NCBI RefSeq assembly: GCF_019048525.1
Contig: NZ_CP077369.1
Location: 2,542,001-2,606,000, forward strand
DNA length: 64,000 bases
Direction of reading: 5' to 3'
Origin: Acinetobacter lwoffii
GTDB taxonomy: Bacteria > Pseudomonadota > Gammaproteobacteria > Pseudomonadales > Moraxellaceae
In this document: positions 57,189 to 64,000 of the stretch, one piece after another
How the letters are laid out: each line of letters begins with the position of its first letter
How positions within the stretch are numbered: position 1 is the first letter of the stretch
The notes under the pieces: generated by a model
Databases searched by the model: none
Told to the model about the DNA's origin: nothing
What the model saw: the letters and a program-made list of their open reading frames with translations, nothing else
Translations under genes and position numbers: made by a program

Positions 57189-58283
57189 TTATTTAGGTTC
57201 AATCGGTGCAAATGGCGCAACTACATCGGCATTTTGCGCACGGTGACGCATGAAGTGATCCATAAGAACAATCGCCAGCATCGCTTCAGCAATCGGCGTT
57301 GCACGCACACCCACACAAGGATCATGACGGCCTTTAGTCAGTACGTCCGTATCTTCACGCTCAATATTAATGGTTTTACCCGGCGTGGTGATAGATGCCG
57401 TCGGCTTCAAGGCAATTGCGACACGAATGTCCTGACCGCTAGAAATACCACCTAGAATACCGCCAGCATGATTGGCCAGGAAGCCTTCTGTGGTGAGTTC
57501 ATCACGGCTTTCATGACCAAACTGTTCAGCAACGCCAAAACCATCACCGATTTCTACACCTTTAACGGCATTAATCGACATCATGGCATGCGCGATGTCA
57601 GCATCCAGACGATCAAAGACTGGCTCGCCCCAACCCACTGGCACTTTAGATGCAATGATCTCGAGTTTAGCGCCACAACTGGTGCCTTGCTCACGCAAAG
57701 ACGTCACCAGCGCTTCAAAACGTGGTACTGCATCCACATCGCCACAGAAAAACGGATTATTTGGAACTTCATTCCAGTCCAGTTTCTCTGCTTTTTCAGT
57801 ACCAATTTGAGTCACATGGCCACGAATCTCAATACCAAATTTCTCAAAAAGGAATTTCTTAGCAATTGCACCCGCTGCGACACGCATTGCCGTTTCACGG
57901 GCACTTGAACGGCCACCACCGCGGTAATCACGGAAACCATACTTTTGGGTATAGGTATAGTCGGCATGACCCGGACGGAAAGTCTGCGCGATATTGCCGT
58001 AGTCTTTCGATTTTTGATCCGTATTACGAATTAACAAACCAATTGAAGTACCAGTCGTTTTACCCTCAAACACACCGGAAATAATTTCTACTTCATCGGG
58101 TTCTTTACGCTGGGTTGCAAATTTCGATGTACCCGGCTTACGGCGGTCCAGATCTTTTTGCAAATCAGCTTCAGTCAGCTCAATGCCGGGTGGAACCCCA
58201 TCGATGATGGCCATCAAGCCAACACCGTGAGATTCACCACAAGTCGTTACACGGAACAGTTGCCCTATACTATTACCTGCCAT
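57189..58283 (-). CDS. aroC: Chorismate synthase
   Basis: 364 residues from ATG 58283, with AAGGAG before it; the 379-codon frame extends too far upstream. Final step of the shikimate pathway: EPSP to chorismate using reduced FMN. Motifs [18 protein letters not shown] (16-33), [30 protein letters not shown] (core [10 protein letters not shown]) and SGRHDPC-like [19 protein letters not shown] region are typical. Downstream of prmB by 13 bases, an arrangement common in gammaproteobacteria, so the two are one operon. With two DAHP synthases in the window, it covers both ends of chorismate synthesis. Confidence 0.95.
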   Translation of the reverse strand: MAGNSIGQLFRVTTCGESHGVGLMAIIDGVPPGIELTEADLQKDLDRRKPGTSKFATQRKEPDEVEIISGVFEGKTTGTSIGLLIRNTDQKSKDYGNIAQTFRPGHADYTYTQKYGFRDYRGGGRSSARETAMRVAAGAIAKKFLFEKFGIEIRGHVTQIGTEKAEKLDWNEVPNNPFFCGDVDAVPRFEALVTSLREQGTSCGAKLEIIASKVPVGWGEPVFDRLDADIAHAMMSINAVKGVEIGDGFGVAEQFGHESRDELTTEGFLANHAGGILGGISSGQDIRVAIALKPTASITTPGKTINIEREDTDVLTKGRHDPCVGVRATPIAEAMLAIVLMDHFMRHRAQNADVVAPFAPIEPK

Positions 58284-58296
58284 GTCAAACGACTCC

Positions 58297-59307
58297 TTAT
58301 GCTTGAATAGACTGAATGAATAAATCACGGTAGGTACGGCATTGCTCTGCAGTTAATGCAAAGATACCAGTGCCACCTTTCTGGAATTGTAACCAGTAGA
58401 AATCAACCGAATTGAAGTTTTGGCGCATTGCCCATTCTGAGTTACCCACTTCGATCACGATCAGGCCATTCTCAGTCAGATAATCTGCAGCTTGAGCCAG
58501 CATTTTACGTACTAGATCCAGACCATCCTGACCTGCAGCAAGCGCAAGTTCAGGCTCATGATGGAATTCTTCAGGCAAATCAGCCATATCTTCCGCATCG
58601 ACATACGGCGGATTAGATACGATTAAATCGTATTGATTTTCGGCTGGAATTTTTTCAAACAAATCCGATTCAAGCAATGCGATCTGATATTGCTTGTCAT
58701 GATGCTCAGTATTGATTTGCGCAACTTCTAAGGCTTCTTTGGAAATATCAGTCGCATCCACTTCCGCTTCAGGGAAAGCATAAGCCAAGGCAATCGCGAT
58801 ACAGCCTGAACCGGTACACATATCTAGAATACGTTGAGGCGTCTTTGGATTCGGGTTTTCCGGCAAGTTATTGACTGCCTCACCCATTTGACCATGTTCA
58901 CCCAGGCAATACGGGGCAAAACGGTTTTGAATCAGTTCAGCAATCGGTGAACGAGGGATTAGCACGCGCTCATCAACGTAATAAGGTTTACCGTCGAAGT
59001 AAGCCAGGTTCAATAAATATGAAGTTGGAACTTTTTCATTAATACGGCGTTCCAGCAGACTTAAAAATTCGGCTTTTTCACTTGGTAATAATTTGGCATC
59101 TAGAATTTCAGCGTCCGCTTTCCATTCTAGTGACAGGGTTTGCAGCACTAACGCTGAACTTTCAGCAAAATAATCTTCTGTGCCTTGGCCCAAATGTGCA
59201 TCGTATTGACGTAATGCTGTCACACCAAAACGAATAAAATCACGAATGGTGGTTAAATTTTCAGCGGCTTCCTGCATGTGTTCAGGGCTAATAGTCGGTC
59301 GATCCAC
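58297..59307 (-). CDS. prmB: PrmB, N5-glutamine methyltransferase of ribosomal protein L3
   Basis: 336-residue AdoMet methyltransferase that methylates Gln150 of ribosomal protein L3 during assembly. An N-terminal helical substrate-recognition domain (about 1-110) precedes the Rossmann methyltransferase, with [15 protein letters not shown] (near 172) for AdoMet and the NPPYVD motif (near 240) that binds the glutamine amide. Length is slightly above E. coli PrmB (310). First of the operon prmB-aroC. Confidence 0.93.
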   Translation of the reverse strand: MDRPTISPEHMQEAAENLTTIRDFIRFGVTALRQYDAHLGQGTEDYFAESSALVLQTLSLEWKADAEILDAKLLPSEKAEFLSLLERRINEKVPTSYLLNLAYFDGKPYYVDERVLIPRSPIAELIQNRFAPYCLGEHGQMGEAVNNLPENPNPKTPQRILDMCTGSGCIAIALAYAFPEAEVDATDISKEALEVAQINTEHHDKQYQIALLESDLFEKIPAENQYDLIVSNPPYVDAEDMADLPEEFHHEPELALAAGQDGLDLVRKMLAQAADYLTENGLIVIEVGNSEWAMRQNFNSVDFYWLQFQKGGTGIFALTAEQCRTYRDLFIQSIQA

Positions 59308-59511
59308 TTAAGGTGTCTCCAAGGTCATTTTTTTAAACGCCTTATGATACCTTGTTTTGCCTGCTTTTATAATGCTAAAAGCATGAAAAACACGAATTCT
59401 CTACGCCCACAAAAATTATAAAATTCCTGTTTTTGTGAGCGATTACGCAGATAAATGTTTATTTTATTCAGAGATGTTTGTGTTAAATGTCGATGCTAAT
59501 GCTATGAAGAT

Positions 59512-59898
59512 TTATCGAAACCCGGATGCATAAGAACGGGATTGATAAAGATTGGCTTGATCCATAATCAAAGCCAACATACATTGACCTTGCTGCTGCT
59601 TGGCATATTTTCCTGACATTCTAAAATTACATTGCTGGGCCAGTTTACGCTCCCACAATATATGCTGACTGCGAATGGCAGCGGTCTGGTTCGGATTCAA
59701 TTTAAGATAAGTTTTATAGTTTTTCTTCAGACGTTTATTGTGAACTTTCAGCTCTTTTTCCAGGCATTTTTCCGCTTTAGGTGTATTACCATAACTAAAA
59801 TTCATGCATTGTGTATATTCCTTGGAATACCCAATAGCAGCCTGTGTCTGAACCGCAGTACCCGCAAAAATTGCAACTAAAAACCATGCAAGACGCAT
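59512..59898 (-). CDS. Secreted LprI/DUF1311-like protein
   Basis: 128 residues from ATG 59898, preceded by GGGGAAG. A Sec signal peptide (MRLAWFLVAIFAGTAVQTQA) ends with TQA. The mature domain has four cysteines (QCMNF, EKCLEK, QQCNF, GQCML) and the pattern LxxxYKxYLKLNPNQTAAIRSQHILWERKLAQQC, positions about 55-88 (core SQHILWERKLA) of the DUF1311 type, which includes bacterial lysozyme inhibitors. Periplasmic or secreted. Function by analogy only. Confidence 0.72.
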   Translation of the reverse strand: MRLAWFLVAIFAGTAVQTQAAIGYSKEYTQCMNFSYGNTPKAEKCLEKELKVHNKRLKKNYKTYLKLNPNQTAAIRSQHILWERKLAQQCNFRMSGKYAKQQQGQCMLALIMDQANLYQSRSYASGFR

Positions 59899-60098
59899 AA
59901 CTTCCCCTTGACCGAAACCGGTACAATCCCAATAAATGTTTAACAATCAATATTGTTTAAATTATCCACTGATATTAACGCAGTCCGGACAAAAATCCTA
60001 TGCCTTTCTCGGACTGAAAGATTAAACAGTTGCACAATTGAAAATTGGCACATGACCCACATATAATCCGCATTCAATCTTCAAATGAGCCCAGATCT

Positions 60099-60407
60099 AT
60101 GAGCTATAAGCACAATAATCTTATGGCGATGCGCCAGAATTACTGGAATGATCAAGCCTCCAGTCAGGTGCAGCAAGAAAAGGTATTTTTGCAGTCGACC
60201 TTAATGCAGCATGGCGTATTTACCGATGCGACACTGGAAGATGCCAAATATCTGTTTTTTGGCTTGCCAAGTATTGTGATTGTAAAAGGCTATGCTTTGG
60301 GCTTTATGCATGACAGCGTACAGCGCCTGATTCATCAACATATTCAAACAAATAAACAACAGTTACAGCAACGATCTGAATTAAAAATCCAATTTCAAAT
60401 GGCATAA
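60099..60407 (+). CDS. Uncharacterised small protein
   Basis: 102 residues from ATG 60099 (MSYKHNNLMAMRQNYWND), the likely start; the frame reaches 60045 but its first 18 residues look non-coding. Mostly helical and Gln-rich, ending VQRLIHQHIQTNKQQLQQR. I recognise no family. No signal peptide, membrane helix or motif. It precedes the ABC1-kinase gene by 160 bases; co-transcription is not evident. Confidence 0.55.
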   Translation: MSYKHNNLMAMRQNYWNDQASSQVQQEKVFLQSTLMQHGVFTDATLEDAKYLFFGLPSIVIVKGYALGFMHDSVQRLIHQHIQTNKQQLQQRSELKIQFQMA

Positions 60408-60567
60408 TGCCCTGTCTAAACTGATACAAGTTGGTGAATAAATGAAAGCTTGCCTAGCTTTTACTATAAATTCAGCGGCTTAAACTTTTTTAATACGTGC
60501 AGAAACGCTACTATCCCTTACAATGATTTATTCTGCTTCATGCTGATGATGAAAGGATCGAGTTTAC

Positions 60568-61944
60568 ATGTCAGATCAGAACGATAAGCTTAAACAACTG
60601 AAAACCTCCTCTATGGATCGACGCTTATCGATCGCGAAGGCATCCTTGCTAGCAGGCACGCGTTGGGCGGCTTCTAGTGCAAGCTCCATGTTCTCGAGCG
60701 AAGAAGAAAAAGAAAAGAAACGTAAAAAAGCCATGAAAGAACAGGCCGATTATCTAGTAGCAGAAATTGGTAAGCTGAAAGGGTCTATCGTTAAAATTGG
60801 CCAGATGATGGCGCTGTACGGTGAGCATTTTCTGCCAGAAGAAGTCACTCAGGCTCTAAATACCCTGAACAATCAGACGGTGGCATTGGCATGGCCAGCC
60901 ATCAAGACCCAGTTACAGCAACAACTCGGTTCAAAACTCGACGATCTCACCATTGATCATGAACCTTTGGGCACAGCTTCTTTGGCACAGGTACATCGTG
61001 CCACCCGAAAATCTGACGGCATGGAACTGGTGTTAAAAATTCAGTATCCGGGTGTAGCAGAAGCGATTGATTCGGATATGAGCCTGTTTAAAAACATGCT
61101 GAAATTGACTCGTATCGTGCCGCAGACCCGCGAATTCGACCAATGGTTCGATGAAGTCCGTGAGATGATGCACCGTGAAGTAAATTATCAGATTGAAGCA
61201 GATACCACGCGTCGTTTCGCTGCACGTTTAAAAGATGACCCGCGCTATATCGTACCAACGATTATTAATGAATATTGCTCAGATCGTGTGCTGTGCATGA
61301 CCTTTGAACGTGGTGTGCCGATCAACAGCCCGGTGATGTTGTCCCTGCCCCAAGAACGCCGCAACCAGTTAGGTGAAGCGTCTCTGGAAATTGCAGTGCG
61401 TGAAATCTTCGAATGGGGCGAGATGCAAACAGATCCGAACTTTGGTAATTATCTGGTTCGTCTGGGCAATGGTGCTGATGTGCATGACAAGATTGTTCTG
61501 CTCGACTTTGGCGCAATCCGTCAGTTTGACCAGCATTTGCTCAGTGTTGCGCGCAACCTGATTCAGGCAGGCTATCATCATGACTCGGATATGATGGTCA
61601 AGGCCATGACCGGCTATGAATTTTTTGATTCAATTCCGCAAAGCATCAAACCGGATATGGCCAAGGTCTTCTTATTAGCTACTGAAGCGTTTAGTTCACC
61701 GCTAAATAATCAAGAATTGCCAGCTGGCATCATGGATGAACATAATCGCTATGACTGGAAAAAAAGTCAGCTGCATAGCCGTGTGATGCAACAGGCGTCG
61801 AGATCTATGGCTTCACGTTATTTCAGTGTTCCACCCAAAGAATTTATGTTTATTAGCCGTAAATTTATTGGTGCTTACACCTTTATGACCGTGATTGATG
61901 CCAAAACCAATGTGCGTGCCATGATTAAACATCATCTCTCTTAA
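60568..61944 (+). CDS. ABC1/UbiB-family atypical kinase
   Basis: 458 residues. N-terminal basic region (about 30-65), then the family KxGQ motif (IVKIGQMMALYG, near 77), the alanine-rich loop GTASLAQVHRA (residues about 137-147), catalytic lysine in ELVLKIQYPG, the Glu-rich helix and a D-F-G-like VLLDFGAIRQF. UbiB-like proteins are atypical ATPases or kinases linked to ubiquinone synthesis or lipid handling. It is not UbiB itself by length (UbiB about 540), lacking its C-terminal helices, so it may be a paralogue. Followed by a strong terminator. Confidence 0.85.
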   Translation: MSDQNDKLKQLKTSSMDRRLSIAKASLLAGTRWAASSASSMFSSEEEKEKKRKKAMKEQADYLVAEIGKLKGSIVKIGQMMALYGEHFLPEEVTQALNTLNNQTVALAWPAIKTQLQQQLGSKLDDLTIDHEPLGTASLAQVHRATRKSDGMELVLKIQYPGVAEAIDSDMSLFKNMLKLTRIVPQTREFDQWFDEVREMMHREVNYQIEADTTRRFAARLKDDPRYIVPTIINEYCSDRVLCMTFERGVPINSPVMLSLPQERRNQLGEASLEIAVREIFEWGEMQTDPNFGNYLVRLGNGADVHDKIVLLDFGAIRQFDQHLLSVARNLIQAGYHHDSDMMVKAMTGYEFFDSIPQSIKPDMAKVFLLATEAFSSPLNNQELPAGIMDEHNRYDWKKSQLHSRVMQQASRSMASRYFSVPPKEFMFISRKFIGAYTFMTVIDAKTNVRAMIKHHLS

Positions 61945-61964
61945 AATAAAACCTGCATCAAAAA

Positions 61965-61998
61965 GACCCGGATGATTTTGTCATTCGGGTCAATTTTT
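61965..61998 (+). terminator. Terminator of the ABC1-kinase gene
   Basis: GACCCGGATGA/TCATTCGGGTC stem (one mismatch) with a five-base loop, followed by AATTTTT. Confidence 0.8.
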
Positions 61999-62100
61999 AT
62001 CCAAAATGGATTTTTTGTATTTTTATCTTTCTTTTTAATTTTCATTGATTTATTCGTTCCTTTCTTCAATCCCAAAAACCTAAAAATTGTCAATCATTCA

Positions 62101-62114
62101 TGTCAGGGATGACA
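62101..62114. promoter_or_regulatory. Palindrome TGTCA-GGGA-TGACA upstream of an acyl-CoA dehydrogenase
   Basis: The same site form as at 43626, again with ATTCA in front and 66 bases before the start. The rarity of the ten fixed bases and the matching position suggest one shared regulator. Confidence 0.5.
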
Positions 62115-62180
62115 TAGTTTTATCTCTGAGTGCATGTCAGTATTAAAAAATAACGTGACAACACCTTTAGGATAATCAGA

Positions 62181-63095
62181 ATGAATAATATGGTGAATAA
62201 AGCCCAAGGATTTGGCTTGTCCATACTGACCAAAATCGCGGGCAGCGAAGTATTAGATCAATTAAAACTGCGTAAATTTGTAGAAAAATCGCTTTATCAA
62301 AGTTCAAAAGCAGGATTCAAAACCCTGAGTCAAACTCAGAAAATCCTGAAATCTGGCCAGAAGATTCAAAAACAGCGTCTGCCGCATCAGTCTAAATCCT
62401 TATTTGATCTGAATCTGACTCAAGAACAGCAAATGACCTGTAATGCCATGCAGCAATTTGCCCAAGAGGTGCTGTATCCCTTAGCGCATAATGCAGATCA
62501 GCATGAATTATTCCCCCATGAACTCTGGCAATACAGCACTGATTTAGGTTTGAATTTCTATGCCCTGCCTGAAGCATTGGGGGGCGTTGCATCAGAACAG
62601 AATATTGTCAGCAATATTTTAATCGCTCAACATTTGGCTCAGGGTGATTTCAGTCTGACGGCTGGCTTACTTTCGACTTTTAGTGTCATTAACGCCATTA
62701 CCCGCTGGGGCTCAGAGCAGATTCAGTCAGAATATCTGGGCGCTTTCGCAGAAAATCCTGAATTAAAGGCTACCTTTGCGGTGCAGGAAGAAACAGCAGC
62801 GTTTAACCCGGAGCAACTTAAAACTAAAGCTGTTGCACATCAGGGATATTATCTGATTCGGGGTCAAAAGACCTTGGTGCTCTTGGGAGAAAGTGCCGAT
62901 CTATACCTGGTCAGTGCTGATCTAGATGGCAGAGCTGAGGTCTTTGTGGTGCAACGCGATAGTACCGTCACTGCGAAAAAATCGCCGGCTATGGGATTAA
63001 AAGCTACTGAAACCGTTACGCTCAAATTTGAAAATACTCCGGCATATCGTCTGGGAGATGTGGATTTTGATTATACGGGGCAGAGTAAAACTTGA
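62181..63095 (+). pseudogene. Acyl-CoA dehydrogenase, 3'-truncated by the IS30-family insertion
   Basis: 304 codons. N-terminal acyl-CoA dehydrogenase domains are present (QQMTCNAMQQFAQEV, ALPEALGG, ATFAVQEETAAF, GQKTLVLLGES), but the reading frame stops at the left end of the insertion, with the last residues and TGA probably supplied by the element boundary. The C-terminal helical domain with the catalytic Glu is missing, so the protein should be inactive. The remaining piece would belong beyond the insertion, outside the window. Confidence 0.82.
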
Positions 63096-64000
63096 AGTGC
63101 GACATAAACCACCTAATTAATTTAAAGGGTTTATGGAGTATATAAAATTGTCATACCATCATCTTAACTTTGAAGATCGTACTGCATTAATGCTTGAGTC
63201 AAGAAAAGAAGGCTTTTCAGCCAGAAAATTTGCTGAACTTATTAAAAGACATCCTAGTACGATCTATCGTGAGCTTAAAAGAAATAGCATCAATGACGTT
63301 TATCAAGCTCGATATGCTTCTGATAACACTTTTGCTAGACGTAGACGTGGTCACAGAAAACTCAAAATCGATTCAATCCTCTGGAAATTTATTGTTGAAG
63401 CGATCCGTTGTTTATGGTCTCCTCAGCAAATAGCAAAGCGTTTAAAGACATTTCCTGATTTGGATCAAACAATGAATGTAAGCCATACAACGATTTATTC
63501 AACGATACGAGCATTACCCAAGGGTGAGTTGAAAAAAGACTTATTATCCTGTCTACGTCATGAAAATAAAAAGCGAAAAGCTAACGGTGAACCTAAAAAA
63601 GATTCTATATTACAGGATATTAAAACTATTCATGAGCGCCCAGCCGAAGTTCAAGAAAGAAAAATACCGGGTCATTGGGAAGCTGATTTAATTAAAGGTA
63701 AAGACAATAAAAGTTCGATAGCAACACTTATTGAACGAAATACACGGCTCTGTATCTTGGCAACATTACCTGATGCAAAGGCAGAATCAGTGCGCAAGGC
63801 TTTAACTGAAGCTCTGAAATATTTACCTGCAGAACTGCGTAAAACGTTGACCTATGACCGTGGACGCGAGATGGCAGAACATAAAATACTTGAAGAAGAT
63901 TTAGGCATAGATGTATATTTCTGTGACCCACATTCACCCTGGCAAAAAGGCACATGCGAAAATATGAATGGTTTAATTAGGCAATATTTACCTAAAGGGA
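63091..64000 (+). mobile_element. IS30-family insertion sequence, left part (ISAba125-like)
   Basis: Begins at about TGAAGTGCGACATAAACC, where the acyl-CoA dehydrogenase breaks. The coding frame of the transposase runs to the window edge. The sequence is like that of IS30 elements frequent in Acinetobacter such as ISAba125, but I cannot verify the exact element, and the right end is not visible. Confidence 0.8.
63148..64000 (+). CDS. IS30-family transposase (3' end outside window)
   Basis: About 284 codons are visible, running open to the last base. Start probably TTG 63148 (MSYHHLNFEDRTALM), with GGAG nine bases before; an ATG in frame at 63133 is the alternative. Helix-turn-helix region FSARKFAELIKRHPSTIYRE (core KRHPSTIYREL) precedes the DDE core: the first Asp in GHWEADLIKG, the second in TYDRGREM, and the Glu in GTCENMNGLIRQYLPKG. 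Intact as far as seen. Confidence 0.88.
   Translation, partial: MSYHHLNFEDRTALMLESRKEGFSARKFAELIKRHPSTIYRELKRNSINDVYQARYASDNTFARRRRGHRKLKIDSILWKFIVEAIRCLWSPQQIAKRLKTFPDLDQTMNVSHTTIYSTIRALPKGELKKDLLSCLRHENKKRKANGEPKKDSILQDIKTIHERPAEVQERKIPGHWEADLIKGKDNKSSIATLIERNTRLCILATLPDAKAESVRKALTEALKYLPAELRKTLTYDRGREMAEHKILEEDLGIDVYFCDPHSPWQKGTCENMNGLIRQYLPKG

Noticed and set aside
61346..61354. KOPS-like octamer (GGGCAGGG on the minus strand) pointing towards the dif site
   Set aside because: A single occurrence is not informative and no matching sites were seen on the other side.
63194..63433. 79-codon frame inside the IS30 element
   Set aside because: Out of frame with the transposase, which is open from 63133 to the window edge.

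Overview
This window is chromosomal DNA that most resembles the genus Acinetobacter. The evidence is an AlkM/AlkR-like alkane hydroxylase pair, a cyanide-insensitive-type cytochrome bd operon, a GcvH not accompanied by gcvT/gcvP, a XerC/XerD (dif) site of the Acinetobacter type, an IS30-family element like those common in Acinetobacter, moderate-to-low G+C, and no tRNA or rRNA genes. Most of it is core metabolism; the accessory part is concentrated at about 18.5-22.7 kb, with smaller insertions at 45.5-45.8 kb and at the right edge.

Layout. 1-5 kb: end of a probable TetR regulator, then a copper operon on the minus strand (copA-cueR-copZ) with a CueR-type promoter, then cysK. 5.3-17.3 kb, mostly plus strand: a BigR/SqrR-like ArsR repressor beside a SulP transporter, sstT, DUF1275 and DUF2058 proteins, a mechanosensitive channel, an ABC exporter, an AraC regulator, gcvH and an MFS transporter. 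17.3-22.7 kb: pilU, an IS5-family element inside a former terminator, a dif site, an A+T-rich OafA-type acyltransferase gene split by a frameshift, and a 3'-truncated second pilU. 22.9-24.4 kb: a DAHP synthase (aroG) behind a leader with an attenuator and two short aromatic-rich ORFs. 24.5-38 kb: glycine-zipper protein, glutathione-dependent formaldehyde dehydrogenase, phospholipase D-like lipoprotein, a nonsense-disrupted flavin-binding protein, a UDG-fold protein with an SGNH hydrolase, a desaturase, a four-gene acyl-CoA cluster with a divergent LysR regulator, and a thermonuclease. 38-48 kb: cydAB plus a tiny third subunit, MarR-MFS, a GlxA-type regulator, an acyl-CoA dehydrogenase, and the alkM/alkR pair. 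48-62 kb: lpxB, TauE/SafE, a second DAHP synthase, a PTP-like protein, ispF, a DadA-like oxidoreductase behind a tandem glycine riboswitch, an AEC transporter, GNAT, prmB-aroC, small secreted proteins and an ABC1 kinase. 62-64 kb: an acyl-CoA dehydrogenase cut short by an IS30-family element that runs off the end.

The strongest regulatory observations are the aroG leader, where a Tyr/Phe-rich 18-residue ORF precedes mutually exclusive hairpins and a second aromatic-rich ORF follows the terminator, and the tandem glycine riboswitch on a DadA-like gene. The strongest mobile-DNA observations are the dif site with an acquired acyltransferase, whose far boundary carries a XerD-like half-site exactly where the second pilU breaks off, and a 297-bp coding-free insertion with imperfect terminal inverted repeats and a 10-bp direct repeat inside a bidirectional terminator. 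Positions and motifs were read by eye; no alignment, folding or database search was run.
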